From Gordionus sp. m RMFG-2023 (lineage: Eukaryota; Nematomorpha; Gordioida; Chordodea; Parachordodidae): 64,000 nt of DNA. Each line of letters opens with the position of its first letter. Positions within the stretch are counted from its first letter, which is position 1. A program made the position numbers and the translations under genes. The notes beneath the pieces were generated by a model. That model made no database searches. It had not been told where the DNA came from and was given only the letters and a program-made list of their open reading frames with translations. Positions 13,500 through 25,543 of this stretch are shown in pieces. Where the stretch lies: assembly GCF_954871325.1 (NCBI RefSeq), contig NC_088776.1, forward strand, positions 449,671-513,670. Reading direction: 5' to 3'.

Positions 13500-14202
13500 A
13501 TATATATATATGTGTTAGCATCAATGTGTCCCTGAAAATGTATGCCGTCATGTTTGGAATATACATATACTCCTAAGAATCTCAGACAATTTTTTTTCTA
13601 CGAACTTTTAAACTTAAAATTTATAATTGACTCCAAAGGGTTGGTTAACTGCAAAAATTGTTTTACAATTTCATAAGATAGGTATTACAAACATGGCGGA
13701 TTTCCGGTTAGAATCAGATTTTTAAATTTAAAAAAACGCGCTCAAAAAATGACATATCGCTGGAAAAAAACGCTTTTGACGCTTAACATAAATGTATATA
13801 TTAAGTAAAAAAAATTTTTGAATGAGTTGCACAATGCACATTAATATTTTTTATTTTTCCCTTTTTTTTTTATCTTAGATTTTCCATGTGGAACAATTAT
13901 AATTCGTTAATTATATTTTAAAAAAAATAATAATTAATAAACCATATGTTTAGAAAACCGCGGTTATGTACATCTGGTTTAAAGCCAAGGATTTAGCATT
14001 GGCATATTCAGGATTCTCGTAGGAAGAGTTACGGGTTACATCGATCCCCATAATCTTTATTGGAGGTCTTAGTCATATTTTTGCATTTTTTTAATGAATA
14101 TTAATCAAAAATAATTATTTAAATATAATTATCCTACACTTATTATTCAATAAAATAAAATTATTGCTCATAATTGCGACAATTTTAGGGAAGAAGGGAA
14201 TG
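13500..14202. other. AT-rich DNA without recognisable gene
   Basis: Apart from the dispersed repeat copy at 13670-13770, nothing organised is visible. Confidence 0.5.
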
Positions 14203-14359
14203 GACAGTGTTATTAAACGGCTAACTCAACATGATAGCCAGGAAAATATTGCCCTAGGCGTCAAGATGTCGCTGACAGATGTTCGATCCTATGTGCCATC
14301 TAGAAGCAAAATCTTTATACTTGCATAATATTCTTCTGGATTAATGTTGCCTTTTAAAT
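14203..14359. mobile_element. Truncated MITE of the TAGTGTTGTTAAA family
   Basis: The left end (cagtgttattaaacggctaa) and the middle (gtgccatctagaagcaaaat) match the intact copies at 62.4-62.9 kb. The right third is absent: the copy stops at a run of 19 G (14360-14378). Confidence 0.6.
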
Positions 14360-14391
14360 GGGGGGGGGGGGGGGGGGGTTAGGGTTTGGTT

Positions 14392-15135
14392 TAGAGGTCT
14401 GCCGCCCACGCTCGCTTATCTAAGTGGGCGGGCGTGGGCGGGTAAATAGGCGGTCTGGGCGGGCGGGTAAATGGAAATTTAAATTTTTTTGTTTAAAAAC
14501 AAACTAAAGAAAAATAATTGTTTAAACTTTTCTCTTAAAATTTCCTTTTTTTTTTGGAGGGGGGGGGAGTTTGCACTCTGCGATTGGTTTAACTTTTATT
14601 GTAAGATCTCACGTGAGGAAAAGGATATACTTCAAACGGATATCCTGCTTTGGTGGAAACGACGACGAGAAAGAGATTTGCCCAAAGCTATCAAGATTAG
14701 CGAGAAAAATATTGGCCATTCCTGCAACTAGTGCTGAACGCGGATTTAGCATTGCTGGAAGATTTACGGAACAAAGAAGAACGTGTTTGAATCCCGAAAA
14801 TGTCGATTCATTGTTATATTAATTTTACATTTATATATTTTTTTTGCATAAATATTCAATTCGATCAAAATAAATTGTCCATAATTTTACATCGATCATT
14901 TTATGTACTTATACTAATTTCCCTAAATTATAAACTTTTTGTAGGGGTGTTGTAATGCTGAAATATTTTTTTATTAGATGCTTAAAAAAAAATGAAAGAA
15001 TGACCATAATTAGATTATATAAGCGGGCTTGGGTTAAAATTTTTATCATAAATAATGGGCTGGCTGGTAAAAAATTTTAGACTAATGGGCGGAGCGGGTG
15101 GGTATATATTTTTTCGCCCGTCCAATGCACCTCTA
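14392..15135 (+). mobile_element. Short hAT element with decayed transposase 3' end
   Basis: This is a 744-bp element bounded by tagaggt ends (left tagaggtctgccg, right end read inward tagaggtgcattgg) with GC-rich subterminal repeats. A perfect 8-bp target duplication, gtttggtt, lies at 14384-14391 and 15136-15143. The interior (about 14571-14822, plus) encodes the C-terminal dimerisation region of a hAT transposase, with the hallmark ATSAERGFSIAGR and then NPENVDSLLY. The stretch just before it (ILLWWKRR) is in another frame, so there is at least one frameshift near 14665, and the rest of the transposase is missing. It is therefore non-autonomous. A related, more decayed copy lies at 53727. 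Confidence 0.88.
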
Positions 15136-18100
15136 GTTTGGTTACGCCAATAGGATTGGATCACCTGGCTTATTTTCGGGATTTAAAACTATAACTCATC
15201 ACAAAATATTGGCATGACTTCGGTCGTCTCTGTCAAACGTCAATTTATAAGGAAGAGTATTAAAACGTTTAATAAAAAATTAAGTGTGTATTCCGAAATT
15301 AAATGTGAAATATTATAAAATATATATATAATAATAATAATAAGATGTTTTATATAGAGTTTAAAATTGAGATCCGCCAAAGTAGGGCCCGACAAGTACC
15401 CGGCTCGAACGGGTTTCGGGCCGGCTCGATTTTTTTTAAAATCGGGTTCGGGTCGGGCCGGGTTCGATTATTTTTAAAAAATATTTCTAAATTTATCAAT
15501 TTTATGTTGAAATTTCTATAATTCGAATAAATTCGGACCGAGCTAGAAAAATTAGGTCCGATGCAGATCACTTAGTTTGAAAATACCAAGGAAAATAAGC
15601 CAAGAATTATAATATAATGAGATTGTATATTGTTGTATGATTTATGAAATTTTTCGAAAACATTCATACGGCAGTTAACAGACTCGATTAGCATATAATT
15701 AAAGGTATAACGGGGGGGGGCTTAACTTAGCTTAAACTCAGTTATTGTCGTTAAATTAACTTATCCTTAAAACTGACTGCTAAACTGCTGTACTAAATTT
15801 AGATCCCTAAAAAAAAAAATTTGTTCTCAATTTTTGAGTCGAAAGATCTCTACTCTAAGGAGATCTAATTCGATATTTTAGGCTATTAACTTAAGCTGAA
15901 TTGAAGGTAGCAAAAAGTAACAACACAAAAGCTAGTGGTATCGATAACTTTTTTTCAATCTGAGTGGTGTCATTTTTTTTTTAAATTTTGGTTGTCAGTA
16001 AGACGGGCAGCTATAACCTAAACCTCGGTTAACCCCTTTTGGAGTTCAGCTAGAGTTATGTGTACCAACACGATTTATATGCTTAATTATTCACCCGTAT
16101 AGATTTATTAGGAAATGGAGAAAGGACAAACATATTATTTTAACGAAATTCGTTTAATTTATACAATACAATGTCATGGCTAAATTTCATGATTAGTATA
16201 CCATTTTTTACAATAATACCTTTTAGTAGCAAACAGAGATTTTATATTATAAAAATAAAATTTTTTTTTGCTATTATTTTTTAAAAAAGAGATAATTTAA
16301 AATAATAAATATTTATGAAGCTGGGTATAATTTATACAAAATATATTTATTTGTATTATTTATTTCTTTTTTATTTAAACTACTTATTAATTTCAAAATC
16401 AATAAAATTAGAAATTACCGAGAATTGGATTGTTCTATCTCTGTTTATCGAAATATATAGTAGTAGGAGTGATTGGAAATTGGGAAGTCACGTAAAACTT
16501 AAAGAACAAACGTCAATTAAATTAAAACTGTGTTGCTAGGAAAAGATGAGTTACACCCCAGGGAAAGACTGAGCTCTCTCGTGATGCACTTTTGATCGAA
16601 AAATATTGATTTAATATTTGTATTATTGCGACAAATTTATTGATAAAAATTATAGTCCTTTTATTAATGGAAAATAATTATTTAAAAAAAAATTAGTGAA
16701 TGATTGTTTATTGACAATTTGAACAAGTAAGGAACAGATTAAAATTGAAATGCAACAAATTCACTGTGTACAAAAGGAGAAATTAGGGCATTGAAACCAG
16801 TTCTCATTATTATGTGGAATTCGTAATATTTTCTTTGTTTTATTAAACAAGTGTTTTTCTTGTGCCGTTTATTTACAATTGAATATTATTGTTGTTCTTA
16901 GAAGCAATTTTGATAGCCCTCTGGCTTTCTCTCCTTTTTTTTTTACAGGGAGAGAGGAGGTTAAGAATCGATGATTATTGCATATTTTTTTTAGTTGGTA
17001 GGAATCCTTTCTTTTAATATATTTAGGATATGGTATAACGAATACTCTAGAATAAAAGAACTGAGGCTCGAAAATTTCAATTAAGCAAAAAGTAAATTTA
17101 AAATATTATATTGTCATTGATTGAAATACTCATCGGTAAAAACTCAAGTGCCAAGTTTTCTTCGCCATCAGAGGATTCTACGTTATTAAGATATTTTTTT
17201 TCAATATCTACACTATATTACAATTAAGAAATGATTTTGCATAAACTGAATACTAATGTTTTATCATATTCGTGTAAAGGGTATTTCTGAATTGTGGTCA
17301 AAAATATATATCATCATAAATAAGTACATTAATTTTTTGAAAAAAGGATAAATGATACATTTACAACTGACACGAGGATGTTTAGGTTGCTAAACATAGA
17401 CCAAAATCGAAAACTTTCCAAATTTATTTTTTTTTTAAAATATATTTTAAATCATAAAATTTCCAAAAATAATTAATGCAAGGGCCCCAAAAACTATTTT
17501 TTATTAATTTCTATAAATGTTTTATATCAATAGTATATGAAATCAATTAATGTAGCTAGCTATATTTAGGGCATTGTAACGAAAATAATTTATCTTAGGG
17601 GTTAGGCATAGATTTTAGAGGATTTGACACCAGTACATTTTATGTCATGTCAAGACTGGTGGGAAAAAATTGGCATTTAAAAATAATGTCTAATATTATA
17701 AGTTTTTCAAATGAAATTTTATTTAATCTATTTGCTAGCGTAGCTTAAGATGGCAAAATAGAATAAATTTTTTTTTTAAAAAAAATAATTTAGAATATAT
17801 ATCTAAGCTCTAATCTTTTAAATAATTTAGTATTACTTCTAACTCCACAGACATAATTAGTAAACTTTAATAAATATTTTTATAGAATTTTCAAACCTAA
17901 AATATATAATCGTTATTTTCTAAATGATAAAGAGATCAAATGTTTAGCTTAGTATTCTATCTTTATTTATTTTTGGTTAAGATGGGTTAAAATCATATGT
18001 TTTTCCTAAACTACATGCCACCTATCTACTTTTATGACAAGAATGTACAACCGTTGGCCAAAGGCGATGGATGTTGTAAGTTAACTCAATGGAAAACTTA

Positions 18101-18785
18101 AGAATAGGAGCTGTAATGTTGGCCGCCATCTTTTCCAGTTCTATTTTCATTATATCTAATAAATTTGTTTCTAAAATTTCACTTTCGTAAATACTCATTT
18201 TAAAATTAAAATGGAATAAAATTAAATCGATATGATGTTATTTTATTTTTTCAGAATTTAATATACAAATATTAAATACCTTCACAAATATTCAAATAAA
18301 TATAGATACAAAAAAATGTAAGTTTTTCAGTTATTGTTCTAACTAATCTGTTAATGAATACAGGGCTTAATGATTGGCACCATTATGAGTCGCTTTCATC
18401 AATAACAATCTTTTTCGGCGAGAAACTAAGATCTTCCTAAATTGAAAACTGCTTTTATGCCTTCCCCTTCACAGCTAAATCTGGGAATTAAAATCAAGAA
18501 AAAAAATATAGAAATGGTCAAAAATTATATGAAACAAAATCATTATAAACATTATATAACTTAATTCTGAGAAACATTAATTTTATTTTATATAAATTTT
18601 GGTGTATAGAGTAAAATCTTATTTTCTGGGTTAGTTCTGATTCTGAGAAAAGATGGTGTGCCATCTATCTTTTGTAAATTTATCCTTTATCTCTTCCTTT
18701 TTTCTTAGATAACTTTTCAGAATTCCCCAAATATTCATGAACAAATAAGTGTGACATTATTATCTAACAGAATGTTTTTAAATTT
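15136..18785. other. AT-rich DNA without recognisable gene
   Basis: A GC-rich accgg-type block lies at 15385-15560 (ggctcgaacgggtttcgg, then tcgggtcgggccggg), again fitting a transposon end. About 17350-17410 and 15950-16040 hold worn MITE-like pieces. The small ORFs at 15350-15571 and 16315-16539 have no recognisable content. Confidence 0.5.
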
Positions 18786-20136
18786 ATTTTTTTAGATGAC
18801 ATGGATATGATTGTTCCTGCTGGAAGATAGATTCTTAATATTAGGACGTGTTTGCTCAAAGCCGGAACACACAGGACTTTTCTATCTAATTAAGATAGGG
18901 GTAAAAAAAAAAGAAATAAATATTTAACATTATATAATTTAGAAAAAGAGCGCCAAAAGGTGTATGTAGTAAGTTACGCGATTGGTTCAACTGAAAAAAG
19001 AGCTCCCGGGAAAAAGGAGGAAGAAAAGATTTAGTCGGGGATAACGTACCCGAAGATGATAAAGAGGAGGTGAATGCCAAAGTTTGGTATAAAGAAGCTA
19101 TCAGATTGGGATGATGCTAGCGAATTTTAATCCGATTTGATCGGCTAAGGAGTCTTCGGAGAAGTTATTTTGGCAGAGTCAGTAGCTACTAAAAAGCTCT
19201 ACGCTATCAGGGTCGTCCAATTAAAATTTTACTAAAGTTCCAAAAGGTTCATATTTATCTACTTTCCTATCTATCCTAACGAAATTGTGTGTTTGTTGTG
19301 TCTTAGAAAGAGGCGCAACAATTAATGACAACTTCAGACTTGATGCAATCATTTCTCGAAAAAATATCCGATAACTTTTGAAACCAATCTTTTTTTTTAA
19401 AAAAAAAAATAATCATTGCTACCAATTTCATATTTACTAGTGGTGTTAAATTACCTCACTTTTACCATCTCTATAGTCGCTTAGTCAAACTTTTAGCTTA
19501 AAAAAATTGAACTTAGGCTTCTAAGTTGAGTCTCAACTTGAATGATTGGAATATTGTTTTGGGTTAAAAAAATGGCTACGGACGATAATTAACTAGTTTA
19601 TAACACCGCTAATATCTACCATATTTTTTTTGTTACAGGCATTCGATCGTATCGGCATCGGAAAGGAGAATCTTAGAAACTTCTAGAGAAGTAATCCATT
19701 TTATAGTAAGATTTCATTTCTTCCATTGAAACTCCCATCCAGGTATATTTAACACATTTGTCAATGATTAAAAATTATTTTAGATTATATATTTCTGGTT
19801 AACTTTATAAAAAAATACTATACATAAATTGTAACAAAGAATTATGTTCGCTCTCGAATACATCAATGACCACATAGAAAATACAGGGATATTGGCGGAG
19901 GATGCTGTCAAGTTCTATTTATCGAAGACGATAGTTATCCTAACATTCCTCCATTCTAAAGATTTCATTTCAAACTTGTTCTTTTAAATAAACTAATTTT
20001 TATAGTCATCCATTAACGACTGTTATGTTAGTAATAACGATAAAATTTTTATATTTCAGGAATAATTCAAGGGAACCTAACCAGGAAATGAGACTTTTGA
20101 ATCAAAGATTGGCTCATTAGAATTATGGTTTATGAT
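18786..20136 (+). pseudogene. Decayed AGC-type protein kinase with retained introns
   Basis: Blocks of a serine/threonine kinase catalytic domain appear in order on the plus strand. At 19096-19215 the nucleotide-binding loop reads DLIG-stop-GVFGEVILAE, followed by KKLYAIRVV, where the usual Lys of AxK is Arg. At 19639-19742, after an acceptor (ttgttacag) and before a donor (gtatat), comes SERRILETSREVIHFIVRF, matching the alpha-C helix region. At about 19845-19961 comes MFALEYIN, then AEDAVKFYLSKTIV and FLHSK, matching the hinge and alpha-E region. At 20060-20135 comes GIIQGNLTRK, the remnant of GIIYRDLKPEN. The reading phase across the last junction is still consistent. RSK/S6K-type AGC kinases are the closest family I can recall. 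In-frame stops and a lost donor after the third block show it is dead. Retained introns mean it is not a processed copy. The GC-richer part at 18786-19095 may be upstream coding remnant. Confidence 0.62.
19438..19611. mobile_element. MITE with TAGYGGTGTTA ends, in a kinase pseudogene intron
   Basis: A 174-bp element. Left end tagtggtgttaaatt; right end read inward tagcggtgttataaac. Target duplication atatttac / atatctac (19430-19437 and 19612-19619) matches at 7 of 8 positions, which fits hAT. It sits between the first and second recognisable kinase blocks, so it is an intronic insertion. Confidence 0.8.
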
Positions 20137-23118
20137 ATTATAACATTTTCTAATCAAAAAATAACTCTAATCATTATTAACCAAAGGGTTAAATATACTT
20201 TGGATAGTTGCTCTAAAGGAGGTAAGAAATCTTATTAGAATCGAATTATTTATAAGGGTCCTTAGGTGCAGAAAGCCTTAATAAAAATATGATAGATAAG
20301 TAAGTAAGTTTCGTTTTCGGCACAAATTTAAAATATTATAAAGAATCTTAATTTTTTTTTCAGGCATGAAAACATATTGCATCGGATGTTAATTTCCATT
20401 ATAACGTAAATTTAGCTCAATTCTAATCATACGCTTTTTTTTTACTATAGTCTTTCAAATGTGACAAGCACCCTTCAACATTGCATTCTTGTCATCATCA
20501 AATCTGAAAGAATCTTAATGCCAATCTTTAGGGATTCTTCACCGTCTATCATCTCGTGATTCGTTATTCCCCGACCGAATATTTTCCTCCTCCATTTTTA
20601 CCGGGCCAACTTTTTGCAGTCGAACCAATCGAAACGTTTGTAAATATTTTATTTATTTTTTTCACTTACCCCTATTCAACTGAGCATTTCCATTTTCATT
20701 CAAAGTAACATTCTTATCTTCTTCTGTTTTTTTTTTGGGTAAGAAAATAATTTTTTTTGATAATTTTAAATTTTTTTTTAAAATGAATAACAAATGATGA
20801 TTGATTTTAATCTGATGTTGTTGAAACTACTCATGGTTGGCAAACTAGCGATGATATAAGAAATTATTATATCTATTTCTATTAAATTTAAAATGAACTT
20901 AGAATAACAATGATGAATGACTTAATTTGATAATGTAGAAACTACTTTTTAGAAGTTTTCACTGTTGGAAAAAGAAATTAATATAACTATTTCTATTAAT
21001 TTAAACGAATTTGAGGATATTTTAATACTATTAATATTAATTTGAAGAGGCCATGATTTGAAACCTCTATGCGACTTAATGGGGTAAGGTGTGCATGAAT
21101 TAATTTTAATCATTTTGAGCCGTGAATGGGTCTGACAAGCTATATGATTGGGAAAAGATGGGGGTGTGGGAATAAATTTTTTAATTTTTACAAAACATGG
21201 AAAATTTAATTTTCAAATTTGTACTACTTATGGAATGTAGAATAAAATAGTATATATCCATTCAAAAAATTCAATATGCTATTTACAAAGTAAGTGATTT
21301 TTATGATACAAATAAAGCTTTCAAATACATTTTAAGACCATTTATTGTGCTGTCAATAAGCAGTATACTCAGCCGGTATTCCACATTTACTATATGTAAT
21401 TATTTTTTAAAAAATCTTTAGATTAGAATTTGGGATTAATATTACAGTCCTTCTTTTTAAATAAAGATTCTAATTAAGAACAAGACACATAAATAATTTG
21501 GTCAAAAAATTATCAATTAGTCGATAATGGTCCGTGTTAGCGACATTGAAAAAAAAAAATTCTGAGGAAAACTGTTCTAAACCTTAACGCGGTCACATAA
21601 ATTTGAAATATTACAAGCTAATTTTGTTGCTAAAAATTATTTTAAAAAGAATTATATGAATATTTATGATTTATTACATATAACAAGACCTTTGCGTCAG
21701 TCGCCGTTGACCGACGCTTGATCACACGCCTCGGTTTATAAATCACGCCGGAGCGCATCCGATATTCGTAGCGGTGGGGAGGCACGGAATATTAATTTTA
21801 AAAAAAAAAAATAATTTTCATATTTGATACATTATATATTTTAATGATTAACCAGCATCGCAGTTGTAATTATTTGGTAAATGTCAATCACAGAAATTGG
21901 TTAAAATATAATAGACCTATAATATTGTATATGCTACTTGATAAGACTGATCCATGCTTTGTTATCCGTTATCGAATCGAAATTCCATTTTATAATAAAA
22001 TGTCACTCAAATGATAAAAACAATAAAAATAAATTTTCCGCCAAAATGGCACAATGTATTAAATTATTTGAAAAAGGAAATATGGAATAATAAAAAAATA
22101 AATAATATAATTTGAAAGGAATTGAAGACAAGCTCGAACTATTCATCTCCTAGAGGAACTACCAAAATTTTTTTTTTCTTCAAAATTTAAAGAAACACTT
22201 TAATTTTTAACTTCATAAAAAAAGGACCTACATTGAACTTGGTTTATTTCACTTAAAAATAGTAAATACTTACCTCGCGTTCTCGTGTTTAAAGTAATAA
22301 TAGTAATTTAATTATAGATAGTTTTATTTCAAAAATTATCTGAGTGTTAGGACCTAAAGATTTTAAAAATCAAGAATTGTGACTAATAAAGCAAAATTTT
22401 ACATCTTATAAAATTTATTATTAAATTTAAAGAGTATGATAGATATTAGATTATTAAACTTAACGAGATTGTAAACCAAGAGAAAATATATATTAAATAC
22501 AAATTATTTAAAAAGTATAGTCAATAAACATTTTAGAACAATCATAAAATTATGATTTAAATGACAGAACAATAATGCCATATTCTTCTCAAAAAACACT
22601 ATTCACAGTATATGGATATTCCAGATTTTTGGAGAAAAGTGTAAACTTTCCAATCTTTCTACTTTAGCCAAAAAAGATTTGTGTTACGGTAACTAGAACA
22701 TTTTGTAAAGGCTTTCTTTACCACTGGGTTTGACGTTGAATTCCAGATTATCCATATGTCCAGGAATCTAAAAAAGATTATTTTATGTATGATAAACTAT
22801 AAAATTAACAAAATTGAATTTAAATTTATAATTAGTTTTTTTTTTTTCAATTAATGATCTAAAAATATGACAAAATTTCTGTCATATTATTATTATTATT
22901 TTTTTTTTAAAATTTAATTTAACTTTTCAAAAAAAAAAAAAAAAATGAAATTAGCAATTTAAAATAAAAAATATATAAAATAAAAAATTTATTTTGGTGG
23001 GCCGATTTACGCTGCCGCCTATACCAAAATATGTGAAATATATAACATAAAACAATATTTAAAAAAAAACTATGTAAATATCAAATATGGTATAAAGCAG
23101 GAACGAGAACACTCCTTC
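20137..23118. other. AT-rich DNA with possible pseudogene tail and a GC hairpin
   Basis: Just downstream of the kinase blocks, 20360-20390 reads MKTYCIG, similar to the KTFCGT motif of AGC kinases, so the pseudogene may extend this far. A less AT-rich stretch at 20440-20640 has no recognisable product. The rest is AT-rich apart from the GC-rich hairpin at 21694-21717. Long A and T runs are at 22840-22960. Confidence 0.45.
21694..21717. repeat. GC-rich hairpin
   Basis: GCGTCAGTC (21694-21702) and GACCGACGC (21709-21717) pair at 8 of 9 positions around a gccgtt loop. They lie in a GC-rich patch (about 21680-21790) surrounded by AT-rich sequence. Function unknown. Confidence 0.6.
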
Positions 23119-23126
23119 TAAAAAAA

Positions 23127-23195
23127 CGGGTTCGGGTTCGGGTTCGGGTTCGGGTTCGGGTTCGCTCGGGGTTGGGTTCAGAGAAAAATCTCTGA
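23127..23195. repeat. (GGTTCG)n hexamer repeat
   Basis: About six perfect gggttc units followed by diverged ones. Together with the matching ggtgggttcagggtttgg at 23437-23455 it looks like one GC-rich repeat split by the MITE inserted at 23212. Confidence 0.85.
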
Positions 23196-23211
23196 AACCG
23201 GTTCGGATTTA

Positions 23212-23434
23212 GGCCGCATTCATAGTGGATCCGATCCGAAGCGATTTAACAACTGGTCGATTTTTAAAATCGGTTTTTTCTTTATTAAAACCAATATTTC
23301 TTAGGTTATTATCACGTATAGAATTAAAGATAAAATTAATGTTACTTAAAAAAAAAAAATTGATCTCATAAACATATTTTAAAAGTCGATCAGCTATTAA
23401 ATCGTGTTGGATCGGATCCACTATGAATGCGGCC
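23212..23434. mobile_element. PIF/Harbinger-like MITE with TTA target duplication
   Basis: A 223-bp element. Its terminal inverted repeats are identical over the first 26 bp, starting GGCCGCATTCATAGTGG at both ends, and remain similar for about 40 bp. It is flanked by TTA on both sides (23209-23211 and 23435-23437). A start in GG plus a TTA duplication is typical of PIF/Harbinger; the family assignment is inference. Near-identical ends suggest a young insertion. It carries no transposase. Confidence 0.85.
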
Positions 23435-23517
23435 TTAGGTGGGTTCAGGGTTTGGAGACCAGAAAAATAATGACACATTTAGATTAGTTAAAATAGCAGT
23501 TTTTTTTTTAAAAAAAA

Positions 23518-23722
23518 TTTATTGGGCTTCATGTCTAAAAATATTTTCTCTAAAAAAAATAAAATAAAATCAATAAAAAATAAAAATAAGTACGTACCGA
23601 TGACATGACGTAGCTGATGACATGACGTCACGATGACATGACGTCACGATGACATGACGTCACGATGACATGACGTCACGATGACTTAGTGAGGACATCG
23701 GAGAGGAAATTATAATATAGAC
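23518..23722. repeat. Repeat R1: CRE-palindrome 16-mer array, left copy
   Basis: Starts tttattgggcttcatgtc. It continues with an A-rich segment, then six gatgac-led units: an imperfect first unit, four gatgacatgacgtcac (each carrying the palindrome TGACGTCA, the classic CREB/ATF site) and a degenerate last unit. It ends gaggacatcgg and ttataatatag. The same sequence, with one TGACGTCA unit, lies in the same orientation at 33349-33500. Whether any factor binds is unknown. Confidence 0.9.
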
Positions 23723-24892
23723 TAGATAAGAGTGTTTCGACGCAGTGAGCAACTATAGGCACATCCCAATCTATCTGTCTATGGGTTGTAGGTGGATGGA
23801 AATCAATAATGATCAGTGTTTCCAAAAGTTTCCAGCATCTGTAAATGAAGATTCTTCTTTAAATAATGGGTATTGGTTATTAGGCTTGTTAAAAGACTTA
23901 TCGATATAAAAGATGTTGCAGCTAGGTCAAAGGGAGATTTAAGCCCAATCGGCCAAATCAATATTAAAATTATTAAAGTTGACATAAATAATGGCAAGTA
24001 AAAAAGTTTTCATCCCTAAACAATCCCTCTTTTTTATAGGTTTTATCGAGTATGTGTGCTTTTATTAGTAGCTATCATAATATAAATCCCTGGCGGTATC
24101 GTTATGTGTTATTTTTTATTAACCAAATGGCTCCTTTAACTTATGCCAACCTCCTAAATTACACATAAATATAGTGATAAAAAAATATGATTATAATTTA
24201 TTAATTATTTTGCAGACATAACACTCCTCCCCTGCTAGAATAAACTTCGGGAATAGTAGGTAGTAGGCCTGGAATGGCATTGATTGTAGATAAATAAATA
24301 TGTATAACTTACATACATGGGTATTGGGAAATTACAAAAACAAACAGGTTGTAATGAGTTGACTTGTAATTCACAAAATTTATATAAAAATAGGTCATAA
24401 AACATCCGCGATACCATTTCATTTTTATTATCAAAAATTGCTGAAAAGATGTCTTTATTTTGAGATTTAGTTGGACTTAGATTATTTAAACGTAAAGTGG
24501 TCTCCCAAGCAGAAAAATAGCGAGATATAGAACTCTACCGAATCTATAAAATTGATAAATCTACCAGTTTTCTTTTATCCGATTAATATTATTTAAGACC
24601 AATTCCCTATCATTTAAGGTTAAATCATAACCATTTAAGATTAAAAAATATATAAAAATATTTTTTTCTTCCTTGTTTACCAAAAAAACTGAATAAAAAC
24701 AACTGTAAGAAAAAATAATTTCTAAATTTTAGATTAGTCTTTTATCCTATTTTTTTGGTATTTCTTTTATTTCTTAAAGTGTTAAAATCTTTCTTTAATT
24801 TTCATCTAAATATCTATTTTTTATTTATATATTTATTTATATTTTTTTAAATGTGCTTTTATCAAATAATTTGTATGAAATTTTATATAATA
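23723..24892. other. AT-rich DNA without recognisable gene
   Basis: No coding sequence, RNA gene or organised repeat is recognised between R1 and the Helitron end at 24893. Confidence 0.5.
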
Positions 24893-25440
24893 CTAGTAGA
24901 TACCCCGTCAAAAATGACGGAGAATGAGAATTTTATTCGTTTTTTTAAGAAAGATGTTACCTTTTATTTAAAAATCATATCCAATTTATATAATTTTTAA
25001 ACCCCCCCCCCTCTCCCCATTTAGGTCAAGTCCAAGCAATGTCATTGAGTCCAACCCATTAGGACTAAGAGTGGAAACTATTATTTGAGTCAAAATATAT
25101 TTAAATGAGCTTGTACCCAATACCAAAATTCTTTGTAAATATATTACTGGTTACATAAGACTAACATTTAACATTAAAAAATTTCAAGCCAGGTCCATCC
25201 TCATAATATTTGGAAAAAATTTTCCACGCGTTCAAGACCTTATAATTTATAAAAAAAATTCTTAAGCCTAGCTCAACCCATAATAATTTTGAAAATTTTT
25301 TCCTAGCCCGGCCCATAATAATTTGTATAAGATATTCCCAAGTCAGGTGCAAGCAAATATTAATCTTGAGGAATATTTTTCAAGCCCAGTCTATCCCATA
25401 TTAAGTTTCAAAACTATTTCCCAAACCCGGAGATAGTTAA
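24893..25440 (-). mobile_element. Helitron 3' end (minus strand)
   Basis: On the minus strand the sequence reads CCGTCATTTTTGACGG (a hairpin), then GGTATCTACTAG, followed by T in the flank. This is the canonical Helitron 3' terminus: a hairpin a few bases before CTRR, inserted between A and T. Inward for about 130 bp it resembles the end at about 62296, including a G-rich run, a short AT spacer with ttggatat, and attctcat. The element extends to the right of 24893, but its 5' end was not identified, so 25440 is only a limit for the part examined. At 25160-25440 there are irregular agcccggcccataataat-type repeats. Confidence 0.7.
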
Positions 25441-25543
25441 ATTTCTAAATAATTTTTTAACACATGAAGGGGAAATCTCGGATTTACCAATTAGTGGGTT
25501 AACTCCTTTTATCAAAATATTTGATAGGGGCTATCTATATCTT

